A model generated the notes under the pieces. The model did no database searches and was not told where the DNA came from. It worked only from the letters and a program-made list of their open reading frames with translations. 64,000 nt of DNA from Sphingobium sp. TCM1 (GTDB lineage Bacteria; Pseudomonadota; Alphaproteobacteria; Sphingomonadales; Sphingomonadaceae): the NCBI RefSeq assembly GCF_001650725.1, contig NZ_LXVX01000017.1:1-64000 (forward strand). The letters run 5' to 3'. The translations under genes and the position numbers were made by a program. Numbering within the stretch: the stretch's first letter is position 1; each line of letters begins with the position of its first letter. Below are positions 8,499 to 16,664 of this stretch, piece by piece.

Positions 8499-8932
8499 TG
8501 ATGTCCGATGAGGTGAAGGGCTGCCTTGCCGCCGCTGACGGCCCGGGGCGAAAGCCGCCGGTCGAACGTGGCAAGCTTGCCATCATGCGCCACGGCAAGC
8601 GCGAGGAGATAGGTGTCGGTAACCTGCGCAGAGGTGAGAAGCTGGCTCTCGTCGACCCGCTCGTCGGCCAGCAGGCTGATATCGTCAGCCCAGAAGCTGT
8701 GCCCTGGCAACTGCCGCATCTGCCCGATGATGCGCGCCACCTCGGCTGGCGAACCGGGAGTCGAGGGATATTTGACGTTCCCCACGATGCGGACGACCCC
8801 ATTTTCGGTGATGGGGCAAGTCGCCCAGGCCCTGGCGCCGATGGACTCGAACCAGTGATGCGCGGCATCATGGCCGACATGATTGGGATCGATCAGAGCA
8901 ACGAGCACATTGACGTCGAGAAGATAGGTCAC
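8495..8932 (-). CDS. vapC: VapC-family PIN ribonuclease toxin
   Basis: A 145-residue PIN toxin. The fold starts at once with MTYLLDVNVLVALID (first Asp). A central acidic cluster follows, then TDTYLLALAVAHDGKLATFDRR, with the C-terminal Asp pair. Length and architecture are usual for VapC-type toxins, which cleave tRNA or rRNA. The start overlaps the antitoxin stop by 4 bases and the stop overlaps the MNT-HEPN start by 4 bases. Expression should be repressed by the partner antitoxin. Confidence 0.85.
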   Translation of the reverse strand: MTYLLDVNVLVALIDPNHVGHDAAHHWFESIGARAWATCPITENGVVRIVGNVKYPSTPGSPAEVARIIGQMRQLPGHSFWADDISLLADERVDESQLLTSAQVTDTYLLALAVAHDGKLATFDRRLSPRAVSGGKAALHLIGHQ

Positions 8933-9153
8933 GGCGCCTCGTCTCGCAGCGCATTGACGATCTCTGGCGTCACCACGACGCCGGGTTTCGCGGCGAGGAG
9001 AGCGATGCCGTTGCGGCTGCGTGCGGCTTCGGGGGCGCGCAGCGAGCGGCGGGCCAGATCGGAAACGACCTGGCCGATCGAACGGTTCTGATGCTCCGCG
9101 ATGGCGCGCGCGGCTTCCATCACATCATCATCTATGACCAGCGTCGTACGCAT
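8929..9153 (-). CDS. vapB: VapB-like ribbon-helix-helix antitoxin
   Basis: A 74-residue protein starting MRTTLVIDDDVMEAARAIAEHQ, a ribbon-helix-helix DNA-binding N-terminus, with SIGQVVSDLARRSL as second helix and a flexible C-terminal toxin-binding tail. The frame is open to 9234, but the upstream part is basic and unconserved; the ATG at 9153 is the natural start of the RHH fold. First gene of the vapB-vapC-MNT/HEPN operon. It likely binds VapC and represses its own promoter. Confidence 0.8.
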   Translation of the reverse strand: MRTTLVIDDDVMEAARAIAEHQNRSIGQVVSDLARRSLRAPEAARSRNGIALLAAKPGVVVTPEIVNALRDEAP

Positions 9154-9221
9154 CGGATCATCCCTGTCGCATCTGTCATCACGCATCATATGAGATGCGC
9201 GGCGGCGACGCAACTCCCGGC

Positions 9222-9620
9222 TCACGGGGCCCATCGTGCAAGCCCGTCCATGATACGGTCCAAAGCGTGCCGGGTGTCGTCCGTCATGGTGACGATAATC
9301 CGCCGCTTGTCCATATCGTCATGCCGGCGTGCGAACACCCCTCGGGCGGCAAGCTTTGCTGCCCAACGGTGTGCGCTGGAATCCGGTATGCCGGCCGAGA
9401 GGCAGAGCGCAGACTGATAGACGTCCCGTCCTTCGCTCTCCGCTTCATAAAGTTCAAGCAGCATATCCCAGTTGAAATTGGCACATAATTTCTGCCCAAA
9501 GGCTGCCTGCACCAGCCGCCGTTCCTCCATGAGGGCCCGGCAGATCCGCGCGCGATCCTGGCGTCGAGCCTTTTCCGATTCCTGCGGACCGATGGGCTCG
9601 CCTTTCCTTGTCATGTCCAT
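9222..9620 (-). CDS. winged-helix transcriptional regulator, MarR-like
   Basis: A 132-residue protein. After a charged N-terminus, residues ~45-125 look like a compact winged helix: WDMLLELYEAESEG, SALCLSAGIPDSSAHRWAAKLAARGVFARRHDDMDKRRIIVTMTDD, in which the recognition-helix region is followed by a wing containing DKRR, as in MarR proteins. It is shorter than typical MarR proteins (~150). It lies 16 bases downstream of the phyH-like gene on the same strand, so it is probably the last gene of the luxI-phyH transcription unit. Target unknown. Confidence 0.6.
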   Translation of the reverse strand: MDMTRKGEPIGPQESEKARRQDRARICRALMEERRLVQAAFGQKLCANFNWDMLLELYEAESEGRDVYQSALCLSAGIPDSSAHRWAAKLAARGVFARRHDDMDKRRIIVTMTDDTRHALDRIMDGLARWAP

Positions 9621-9636
9621 GCGTGTCCGCCTTTCT

Positions 9637-10542
9637 TCAGGACGGAGCGACGGAAGACGACAGTCCCTCGCGGCGATAGGCCTCGATCAGCGCATGCTGC
9701 TCGTCGCCCAGCGCGTCGACGGCGCCGACCTTGGCATCGGGATTGCGCAGCATCGTTGAGGGACAGCGGCCCTCATAATTGCCGAGGTTCGGACGATGGA
9801 TGCGATAGCCGACGAGGTCCGAAAGGTCCGGGTCGAATTGCCTCGCCACGTCAGGTGGATAAGCCAGCCACTGCAGCTCATAGGGCTTGAGCCAACCCAG
9901 CGCATAGCTGACGATCATGCCGCGACGGGGGTTGTCGGTCCTGTTGGCGCCGCCCGCGTGAAGCGTCGATCCGAGAAACAGAAGGGCCGAACCCGGCTCC
10001 ATCTCGGCAACAATCGCGTCGTCGGGATCAAGGATCATCTCCTGCTGCCGCCGGTGGCTGCCCGGCCAGAGCCGCGTGGCGCCATTGTCCGTGGTAAAGG
10101 ATGTGAAGGGCCACATCACATTGACCAGGAATTCGACATGGAGGTCGGGATCAACCAAGCGGCTGCACGGCCACATGTCCTGATCGCGGTGCGGCACCTG
10201 CTCGATCGAGCCGGGCATGAGTTCGATCGCCTGGGTGAGGTTGAGCGCGACATGGTCGCACCAGGGGCCAAGGATCCTGCGGACTACCGCCAGTATGAGG
10301 TCATGCTGGACGAAGGCCTGGGCATGCGGAGAGCGATTGAGCAGGCTGCCGAACCTCTTCGTGTCATTGCCGTAGAAGGGACCGGTGGAAGCCGCAGCCC
10401 TCTCGAAATCCGCGGAGAGATCCTCGGCGAGGTCTCGGGCGGAGGCGGCGGGGAGGGCGGCAGGAATGATGCAATAGCCCTGGTCGAGCAGGGCGCTCGC
10501 GTGACGATCGGCGAGCGGGGCAATGTCGGGTAAATTTGCCAT
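9637..10542 (-). CDS. phytanoyl-CoA dioxygenase (PhyH) family protein
   Basis: A 301-residue Fe(II)/2-oxoglutarate oxygenase. The iron-binding H-x-D is in VPHRDQDMWP and a distal His lies in LHAGGANRTDNPRRG, with the Arg that binds 2-oxoglutarate just downstream. Substrate is unknown. It is 12 bases downstream of the acyl-homoserine-lactone synthase gene. A PhyH-type gene beside luxI is, as far as I recall, a recurring arrangement in sphingomonads, which suggests a role in modifying the acyl chain of the signal or in a quorum-controlled pathway. This is inference from context only. Confidence 0.8.
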   Translation of the reverse strand: MANLPDIAPLADRHASALLDQGYCIIPAALPAASARDLAEDLSADFERAAASTGPFYGNDTKRFGSLLNRSPHAQAFVQHDLILAVVRRILGPWCDHVALNLTQAIELMPGSIEQVPHRDQDMWPCSRLVDPDLHVEFLVNVMWPFTSFTTDNGATRLWPGSHRRQQEMILDPDDAIVAEMEPGSALLFLGSTLHAGGANRTDNPRRGMIVSYALGWLKPYELQWLAYPPDVARQFDPDLSDLVGYRIHRPNLGNYEGRCPSTMLRNPDAKVGAVDALGDEQHALIEAYRREGLSSSVAPS

Positions 10543-10554
10543 GGTCGCTTCTCC

Positions 10555-11169
10555 TCAGGCCGCCGCAGCAGCCGCGAAATGAACGGGTGTGTCCTGCCAG
10601 ACGCCCGCTTCGGCCATGCGCGACGGGGTGTCCTCGTCGATGCTGATCTCCATGGCGCCCGTCATGCCGCAGGGAAGCATCTGCGGGAGACCGAGCGGGC
10701 GACATTCCCAACCGAAGGACAGGATCTGGCTGAACCAGGGCATGTCGGCGACGCAGCAATAGTGCTCGATGCCATTGTCGAGCGCGAAGCGCGCCGCCAT
10801 TGTCACCAGCCGGTTGCGGACCTGCCGTCGCTGCGCGGCCATGAGGTCGCGCGACAGGCAGAAGCGCGAGATTTCCCAGACTGCCTGGCTGGCCGGGGGA
10901 CCGGCCTCGCACAGGAAATCGAAAATGTCGCCGAGCAGCGTCGGGCCGCTGGTGGGCAGCAGCCGCATGGAGCCCAGATGCGTGCCGTCCGGCTCGGCCG
11001 CGATCAGATAGAGGGTCTGCGGCCCGTCGAACTGGTCGATCTCATATTGGCCCTCGAGAACCGGGACATCCCAGCCCAGAAGATCGACGAAGACGCTCTT
11101 GCGCGCCGCGTACATCGATCGCAGCGCTGCATGTTCCTGCTCGCGACTGCCCTCAATGATATGGGTCAT
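10555..11169 (-). CDS. acyl-homoserine-lactone synthase (LuxI family)
   Basis: A 204-residue LuxI-type autoinducer synthase. The conserved residues are present: ARKSVF (R,F), LGWDVP (W), YEIDQFD (two Asp), GSMRLLP (R), then VWEISRFC (E and R), with CoA/ACP-binding segments after it. It makes N-acyl-homoserine lactone from S-adenosylmethionine and an acyl-ACP or acyl-CoA. A LuxR-type receptor gene lies upstream on the same strand, 279 bases away, a gap that holds a hairpin and an inverted repeat. The Ala-rich C-terminus is unremarkable. Confidence 0.9.
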   Translation of the reverse strand: MTHIIEGSREQEHAALRSMYAARKSVFVDLLGWDVPVLEGQYEIDQFDGPQTLYLIAAEPDGTHLGSMRLLPTSGPTLLGDIFDFLCEAGPPASQAVWEISRFCLSRDLMAAQRRQVRNRLVTMAARFALDNGIEHYCCVADMPWFSQILSFGWECRPLGLPQMLPCGMTGAMEISIDEDTPSRMAEAGVWQDTPVHFAAAAAA

Positions 11170-11230
11170 TCTGGCTCCCTATCTGCTGTTGCCTATTGCC
11201 GGTCGAGGTTCGCGCAGATGGGGGAGGGGA

Positions 11231-11256
11231 GCCATCCCGCGAAAAAGGGGGATGGC
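11231..11256. terminator. 8-bp perfect hairpin between luxR and luxI
   Basis: GCCATCCC (11231-11238) pairs perfectly with GGGATGGC (11249-11256) around a 10-base loop. It lies downstream of luxR and upstream of luxI, both on the minus strand. There is no clear T-run, so it could be a weak terminator separating luxR from luxI or a structure in the luxI leader. Confidence 0.4.
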
Positions 11257-11364
11257 GGGCAGCGATGACCAGGGGCATCATCGGCCCACGGATGTGGGTC
11301 ATTGGACGCCGTTATGGCGTGACAGGCGACGGCGGCGCTCCGGGCGCATGCGGGCGCATTCGGT

Positions 11365-11379
11365 CAGACCTCATGTCTG
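11365..11379. promoter_or_regulatory. candidate LuxR-binding inverted repeat
   Basis: CAGAC-N5-GTCTG forms a 5-bp inverted repeat about 200 bases upstream of the luxI start. It is the only clear short palindrome I found by eye in this gap. It does not fit the classical lux-box length or consensus well, so a regulatory role is a guess from position. Confidence 0.2.
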
Positions 11380-11448
11380 CCGTTACGGGCCATTCAGGGG
11401 CAGCAGCGGCCAGGCCGATGCCCAACGCCCGGGCTTCTCCGCGTCAGT

Positions 11449-12207
11449 CTAGGAGCGGCAAAAGGACCTGTAGCAGATCTGCCCGTCGAAAAGGCATCGC
11501 GCTACAAGCTCCGTGCGCTTGAAGACATCGTAGCGCCGCATCGCATCCTCCACATAATCCCGCACCGTGTGGTGGGAGAGTTCGAGGATGATGCCGATTT
11601 CCCTGTCCGTCTTGCCGCAGGCGACAAGCGCGATGCAGTCGAGCTGTCTGGGAGTGAGCGTCGGCACGCGATCGTTGCCGGTCGCAAGGCCCCAGCGCTT
11701 GCACTGGATCCGCCGCGCGGCTTCGAAGGCGAACATGCCGATGACCTGCACCGCGCCCAGCAGTTGCGCGGTAAGCTCGATCGGCCCGCGTCCTCCAAAG
11801 GAGCAGGTGCCGCGATATTCGCCGGGCGAATGCACTGGAACGGTGAGGCCCTCGACGAGGCCGAAGGGGCGGGCCTCGTCGAGGATGCGCAGCTGACGTT
11901 GGGTCAGGCTGATCATCGAGGGAATGAGGCTCCAGAGAAAGGCGGTGACCGTCCGCGTGCTGGCCGCGTGGACCGGATCGTCAATATAATAGTTGCTGAG
12001 CAGCGAGCGTTCGACCCATCCCTCATGATAGTTCATGATGATGGTCGCTTCGCGGGGCGGCCCGACCAGATCGACATGGCTGACGAGCGCGAACTGCTCG
12101 CAGCCGATCGATGGCGTGATGTCGCAAAGCAGGGCCTTCAAGGCAAATTCGTCTTCCACGATCCGGCAATTGCCAATGAACTCGCTGAGCTGTGGACCGA
12201 TATACAT
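11449..12207 (-). CDS. LuxR-family quorum-sensing transcriptional regulator
   Basis: A 252-residue protein with an N-terminal autoinducer-binding domain (conserved Y..GW and YYIDDPV elements near residues 60-80) and a C-terminal LuxR helix-turn-helix (TLTPRQLDCIALVACGKTD, then HHTVRDYVEDAMRRY). I choose the ATG at 12207 because a strong GAGGAG site lies 7 bases upstream; the longer open frame to 12318 has no such site and an unconserved, basic N-terminus. It is expected to sense the product of the adjacent synthase. Confidence 0.88.
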   Translation of the reverse strand: MYIGPQLSEFIGNCRIVEDEFALKALLCDITPSIGCEQFALVSHVDLVGPPREATIIMNYHEGWVERSLLSNYYIDDPVHAASTRTVTAFLWSLIPSMISLTQRQLRILDEARPFGLVEGLTVPVHSPGEYRGTCSFGGRGPIELTAQLLGAVQVIGMFAFEAARRIQCKRWGLATGNDRVPTLTPRQLDCIALVACGKTDREIGIILELSHHTVRDYVEDAMRRYDVFKRTELVARCLFDGQICYRSFCRS

Positions 12208-12757
12208 GGGCGTTCTCCTCACTAGGGGCAGCGCCTTTGGGCAGTCTTCTCTCCAGGCAGGGTGGCGCGCAAGGACGCGCCATCTGCGTTGCACGCGCCG
12301 GGGCATTTCCGGTCGCATGTCCCGCTCACCGCGTGGCTCTTGCCCTCAGCCTGCTTGTGCAACCGGCTGGAATCCTTCGCTCTACGGGACCGTTTGAGGG
12401 TATCTTCCCTCACCACCGATGGTAGTGGGTTTTCGTCCGAAACGGGATTTTGTGACATTTTCATGAATGACCGTTGCAGCGTCGCAACGATTTTTCCCAG
12501 ACGGTTTCCGGGATGATGAGCTTTCATCCACATTGACCCTCATCCACTTCGACTTTCCCGAGGGTCGTGAACCGGGCGAATACGCCGTCGCGACCCTATC
12601 AAGGCATCGCTGGCGTGACGGGGACGTCCCCGTTAAGCGGGCGAGGCTGACGAAGGGCAGCATTGGCAGGAAGCTTGAACGGAAGGAGGGGGAAGGCATT
12701 ATCGCGACCGCGACTCGCGTCGCATCCGGACAGCAAGTGCGCGGAACTATGGCGCCC
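12208..12757. other. intergenic region upstream of luxR, no gene supported
   Basis: Open frames here on both strands have no recognisable domain and no ribosome site. The region probably carries the luxR promoter. Nothing else was identified. Confidence 0.4.
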
Positions 12758-12800
12758 CATAAAGAAAGCGCCGGACGATCGATCTGATCGGCCCGGCGCT
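12758..12800 (-). terminator. rho-independent terminator of the HU gene
   Basis: On the minus strand AGCGCCGG (from 12800) pairs with CCGGCGCT (to 12767), followed by TTCTTTAT. It lies about 50 bases after the HU stop, where a terminator is expected. Confidence 0.75.
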
Positions 12801-12852
12801 GCTTCCGGAGTGCTGATCGAGGTGCGGCCTTAGTCGGCCGAGCCCGTCCGGT

Positions 12853-13128
12853 TCAGCCGTTCAGCCGGTCCTTGAGGGCCTTGGCAGGGGTGAAGCCCAG
12901 CTTCCTGGAGGCCGCGATGCTGATCGTCTCGCCAGTGGAAGGGTTGCGGCCGTCGCGCGCGGCGCTGTGCTTCACCTTGAACTTGCCGAAGCCGGGTACG
13001 GAAACCTCCTCATCCTTTTCGGCCGCCTCGGCAATCTGCGCGAAAAGTCCGTCGACGACCTTCTTGACGTCGGTCTTGGCTAGACCTTCATTGGTTGCGA
13101 TCGTGGCGATGAGGTCGGAAAGCGACAT
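12853..13128 (-). CDS. HU-family DNA-binding protein
   Basis: A 91-residue HU/IHF-type nucleoid protein: MSLSDLIATIATNEGLAKTD, then VVDGLFAQIAEAAEKDEEVSVPGFGKFKVK and the DNA-binding arm with ARDGRNPSTGETISIAASR, ending GFTPAKALKDRLNG. All features of a complete HU are present. The open frame extends to 13683, but the HU fold starts at the ATG at 13128. A strong hairpin terminator follows. It may be a housekeeping or an island-encoded HU. Confidence 0.92.
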   Translation of the reverse strand: MSLSDLIATIATNEGLAKTDVKKVVDGLFAQIAEAAEKDEEVSVPGFGKFKVKHSAARDGRNPSTGETISIAASRKLGFTPAKALKDRLNG

Positions 13129-13231
13129 GGATACTGGTTCCTGTAATGCGAATTGTGGCCTTGTTCGTTGCCAAAACGGTGACCGGCCGTCGAGGGGGCG
13201 ACTCGGCGACTTTCCTGCCCGAAGCCATTGT

Positions 13232-13582
13232 TCAGCGCTTTTCAGAGGGCGATTGAGACAGAGCCGGTGGCGGCGAGACGATCCGGGCGGGGGTCGGTTT
13301 CTGGCCTTGGGATGGGACCGCGGATTTAGTAGCGGGAGATATTGGCTCCGGAGCGGGCGGCAGCGCTTTGAGCGCCTGAACGGCGGCAGGGGCGCCGACA
13401 CGGATCGCGTGCTGCAGGATGTCGCGAAAATCCCGCTCGCCGACCGCCTCGATGGGAAGCTCGACAACGATCGCACCATATCTTGCGCGAAGCGCGCTGC
13501 GCGCCGCCGCAATCTCCTCCTGCAATCGGCGCTGGCGCGCTTCGAGGTCGGCCAGGCGCTCACGGTCATTCTGTTTGGGCAT
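13232..13582 (-). CDS. small coiled-coil protein (DUF6437-like)
   Basis: A 116-residue protein whose first ~35 residues form a charged coiled coil (NDRERLADLEARQRRLQEEI), followed by ELPIEAVGERDFRDILQHAIRVGAPAAVQALKAL and a Pro-rich tail. This layout resembles small alphaproteobacterial proteins found near mobilisation genes (DUF6437 type), but I am not certain. It lies 103 bases upstream of HU on the same strand. Confidence 0.5.
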   Translation of the reverse strand: MPKQNDRERLADLEARQRRLQEEIAAARSALRARYGAIVVELPIEAVGERDFRDILQHAIRVGAPAAVQALKALPPAPEPISPATKSAVPSQGQKPTPARIVSPPPALSQSPSEKR

Positions 13583-14178
13583 GATCCATTTTTCCTTATG
13601 GGTCTGCCCGCCGATGTCGAATGTGGCACGATTTCATGCCGATGCAAGGTCGGGGTAGAGCGCTTTGGCAATCTGGGGGGCAAACATGGTTTTGCTGATC
13701 CCGGCGTTGCTGGCTCGATGAAGGGACGTTGTTACTGACGCGGTGGAATTCAAAGCTGGGCCTCGCTGGCAGTGCGTGATGACCGCCCCGGCAGATCGGC
13801 CTATATGAAGGGCTTACACCCACGCCGTCGCGCCGCTATCGGGGCGACATGAGCATCATAGCAACCATCATGAACTCGGCGACGGGCCAGCCCATCCAGA
13901 AGATGACTTTCGGACGCATGCCCATGCCTTGGGCGACCTTCAATCTCGAGACGGGCGAGCGGGTGACCGCGGACCGGGTCCATGTCGGCAAGCGCGCTCC
14001 CGGCCAGTTTGTGGCGCCTGTCGAGGTCTCGTGACGCCCAAGGGATGAGAGCGCATGGAAGGGGAAAGGCAATGGCAGCGCGCGATCCTGACATGAGCGG
14101 GAGGCAGGTATCCATGATGGGGGACGCCGCTGTTTCTGGATGGAGGTGGGACGGGTTGAGGCGAGCTTTGTCCCTGCC
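13583..14178. other. no gene supported
   Basis: A 61-codon frame at 13849-14034 (+) has a Met-rich start but no ribosome site or recognised domain; long frames on the minus strand over the same bases are low-complexity shadows. I see no certain function. It may be a decayed remnant next to the two gene fragments that follow. Confidence 0.3.
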
Positions 14179-14477
14179 ATGCTGATACGCGCCTCTACAC
14201 TTCTGGGCCGCCAGGTGCGCGCGGTCATTCGGCTCTCGGGTGGCGACCTTTCGGGCGTCTTCCGGCTCGATCTCGGCAATGGCGACACGGCCATCGCGAA
14301 ACAGGCGCCAGATGTCTCGATCGAGGCGCGCATGCTGCGGCACCTAGCGCTTCGCAATGTGCCAGTGCCTGGCGTGATCGCACAGGATGGCGATCTCCTC
14401 ATCATGGAGGATCTTCCCTCTTCGCGTGGCGGCGTCCCACCCTGGGCGGAGCTTGCCGAGATACTGGACCAAATGGC
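14179..14477 (+). pseudogene. N-terminal fragment of a fructosamine-kinase/APH-like kinase
   Basis: About 100 residues of a phosphotransferase N-lobe: RLSGGDLSGVFRLDLGNGDTAIAKQAP (glycine-rich loop and ATP-binding Lys), SIEARMLRHLAL (helix C Glu), VPVPGVIAQDGDLLIMEDLP (hinge). Members of the fructosamine kinase family are ~270-290 residues; here everything after the hinge, including the catalytic loop, is missing. The homology stops near 14477, where a Crp-type sequence starts in another frame. Confidence 0.65.
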
Positions 14478-14734
14478 TGCTCGCGGCCATGAGCCGCACT
14501 GATGCCTGCGAGTTCGCCATGACCCAAGAACAGCTGGCAGAGATGCTGGGTGTCAGGCGTACTTTTGTAACCGGTGTCGTCAAGAAGCTTCGTGATGAGG
14601 GCACGATTGCAACGCGTCGCGGCGTTTTCACGGTGAAGGATGAAGATATGCTCCGGCGGACGGCATGCGAACGCACTACCGCGATCAAGAATTATTTGGA
14701 TACCGTTCTGTATGGCACCTATCCGTCTGGCTGA
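14478..14734 (+). pseudogene. C-terminal fragment of a Crp/Fnr-family regulator
   Basis: The frame reads WLLAAMSRTDACEF, MTQEQLAEMLGVRRTFVTGVVKKLRDEGTIATRRG and a tail with D-E-D-M-L-R-R-TACERT: the winged-helix DNA-binding domain of a Crp/Fnr regulator. The cyclic-nucleotide-binding half is gone and no start codon with a ribosome site exists at the junction. It is joined directly, out of frame, to the kinase fragment, which points to a deletion between two unrelated genes. Confidence 0.65.
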
Positions 14735-15038
14735 CCTGCGCTCGAAGCATCGTCGCAAGGGACTCCACGTCCCTCCGCCCAGGCCTTTTGGGACGTCCCG
14801 GCGGCGTGGCCGCCCTTCCAAGACTCGCGTACTTGGGCGTTCAGCAGCCTCCGGTCGGCAGTTGGCCTGCCTGTAAGGAATTTGGCATGCGGCCAATCAT
14901 AATGTCTATTTGATTGCGTGTATCGGACCGAGAGCCAGATAGTCTACGCTGCGCACTTTGCCTTTCCGCTCAAGGGCACTGGCCTGACAGTGCGCGTTCC
15001 CCTTTGACAGCAGATTTGCGCCCTCCCTGGTGTTCAAC

Positions 15039-15063
15039 GGAACACTCATGCGCCCGCTCCGTT
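15039..15063 (+). promoter_or_regulatory. EcfG-type general stress promoter
   Basis: GGAAC (15039-15043), 16 bases, CGTT (15060-15063): a perfect match to the alphaproteobacterial EcfG promoter. It lies 48 bases upstream of the YflT-like stress gene. The preceding bases, 14735-15038, hold no gene that I can support. Confidence 0.8.
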
Positions 15064-15110
15064 AGGTCTCAGCCACAATGATGGCCAGACATTAGAAGAG
15101 GATCGAGGAA

Positions 15111-15632
15111 ATGGTTCAAGCATCAGCGCTTTTTGACACCCATGCTGAAGCCGAACGCGCGGTTTCCGACCTGCGCGCGCTAGGCGTGACCGACACCGAC
15201 CTATCGGTCATTGCCCACCATGGTGGCACAACGACGACGCGCTCAGGGGATGGCGAGATCACCGATGAGCATCATCGAAACATCCTTCGCGGCATCCTGG
15301 GAGGCGGTGCGCTCGGGGCTGGTCTGGGGGTCGCGGCACTCGCAATTCCTGGTGTGGGTCCGTTGGCCGCCGCCGGCGCCATCGCGGCTTCGGCTGTTCC
15401 TGAAGCGATCGGCCTTGGCGCTGTTCTTGGAGCTGTCGGGGGCAGCTTGAACGAAGTGCTCACCAAGCATGGCATCGAAGAAGAAGACGCAGCCTATTAT
15501 AACAGCGGCCTCAAGGATGGCAGGGTATTGGTCACTGTGAACGATGCAGGCATTGACGGGGACCTCGTCCGCGACGTTCTTTATCGCAACGGCGGGCATA
15601 ATGCTGCGCGGGCTAGGGCTGCCACTCTGTGA
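15111..15632 (+). CDS. general-stress 17M/YflT-like protein with glycine-zipper region
   Basis: A 173-residue protein. The N-terminal ~50 residues have the pattern of the YflT/general stress protein 17M domain (ALFDTHAEAERAVSDLRALGV). The centre (~65-115) is a very Gly/Ala-rich hydrophobic stretch (GGGALGAGLGVAAL...), like a glycine zipper that could insert in or associate with membrane. The C-terminal part (AAYYNSGLKDGRVLVTV) closes the fold. A perfect EcfG-type promoter precedes it, in keeping with a stress role. Biochemical function is unknown. Confidence 0.75.
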   Translation: MVQASALFDTHAEAERAVSDLRALGVTDTDLSVIAHHGGTTTTRSGDGEITDEHHRNILRGILGGGALGAGLGVAALAIPGVGPLAAAGAIAASAVPEAIGLGAVLGAVGGSLNEVLTKHGIEEEDAAYYNSGLKDGRVLVTVNDAGIDGDLVRDVLYRNGGHNAARARAATL

Positions 15633-15817
15633 TGCTGTGTGGCCGGGGGCGAGCGTTCCCGGTCGCATTCTGATCACCAGTTTCGTAAGCGGCGGGCAGG
15701 GACAATTAGCCTCACCTGCGATCTGGAAGTTCCATCAACGGTCCGCCGCCATGCATGCCAGTCAAGCGCCAACTGGTCCGACGGCTCGAGATTGCCCTTT
15801 CGACCTGCAAAGGATTC

Positions 15818-16159
15818 ATGACCATGACCAAAGACGACAGCAAGCCATTCTCGCCTCCGGTATATGGCGGGGGTGAGAAGACGACCGGGGAACAGTTGAA
15901 GAACACGCCTTTGATTGACACTGACGGACCTGACAGAGGGCATAGAGCCCGGGAAGGATCCGGCGCTGTTGCCGGTAGCGGCGCGGGTGCTGGAGGCACG
16001 GCGATCGGCACGGAAGACTATGATGAGGATAGTGCAGGGGGAGGGGGCGGTCCGCCGATCGATGCCGGCAAAGGGCATAGGGCGCTGCCTGACATCAAGA
16101 ACGAGGAAGGCGGCGCGGGAGAAGACGTCGATCTTCCTCCAGGGTCTTCGTCGATGTAA
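15818..16159 (+). CDS. hypothetical acidic, Gly-rich disordered protein
   Basis: About 113 residues, beginning MTMTKDDSKPFSPPVYGGGEKTTGEQLKNTP, rich in Gly, Asp and Glu, with no fold or membrane segment recognised. A second ATG lies 6 bases downstream. Small hydrophilic proteins of this kind are common in stress regulons. It is supported mainly by its protein-like composition and location; it could be spurious. Confidence 0.4.
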   Translation: MTMTKDDSKPFSPPVYGGGEKTTGEQLKNTPLIDTDGPDRGHRAREGSGAVAGSGAGAGGTAIGTEDYDEDSAGGGGGPPIDAGKGHRALPDIKNEEGGAGEDVDLPPGSSSM

Positions 16160-16490
16160 CGCCGAAGTGTCGCGGGGCGTTCCCGCACACCCGTTGGCCA
16201 CGCTTGGAATCCGCCGACCCATGCTCGTCGTTGTTCTGCCGTTTGCCCTTGCGCATCGCGCGTCCGCCGGGCCGGTAGTCCCCATCAAGTGCCTCGCCCC
16301 GACGCCAGCGCAGGTGCTGTCGGCTGAGCTCAAACACGATCAAGCTTGTCCGGGCGTCTGCGAAGCCGGGGGAGCCTGAGCGCCCATCGAAATGGATCGG
16401 TGTGCTGGAGCTCGGTGCCGATCATATCGCGGACGAAATTCTGGGTACTTCCGTCGATGTCGGCTGTTGGTGAACTGAGGAGAGCGCAAA

Positions 16491-16664
16491 ATGTCCGAAA
16501 GGATTGTGTCGATAGGGTTTCTGACTGAGCGGGACTTGGTAAAGTTGGGGGAAGGGTTCCGACGCCACTTTCCGATCGCGAAGGACGACGTGTTCGCCGA
16601 CCTTATGGCAAAGCTAGACAAGGCTCCGTTCGATGCCAAGCTCGACCCCAAGACCGGGCGGTAA
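16491..16664 (+). CDS. small conserved-looking hypothetical protein (57 aa)
   Basis: MSERIVSIGFLTERDLVKLG...FRRHFPIAKDDVFADLMAKLDKA...LDPKTGR. It has a good AGGAGAG ribosome site 7 bases before the ATG and a compact helical pattern ending in a basic tail. I recall short sphingomonad proteins with a similar MSER-I-GFLTxRDL start. Function unknown. Confidence 0.6.
   Translation: MSERIVSIGFLTERDLVKLGEGFRRHFPIAKDDVFADLMAKLDKAPFDAKLDPKTGR

Noticed and set aside
12467..12787. 106-codon plus-strand frame upstream of luxR
   Set aside because: No ribosome site, no domain, and it covers the HU terminator hairpin.
13801..14405. Long minus-strand frames of 180-190 codons
   Set aside because: Arg/Ser/Pro-rich low-complexity translations antisense to the kinase fragment; typical GC-rich shadows.
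15674..16333. 219-codon minus-strand frame
   Set aside because: No recognisable domain, antisense to the small Gly-rich gene; a shadow frame.
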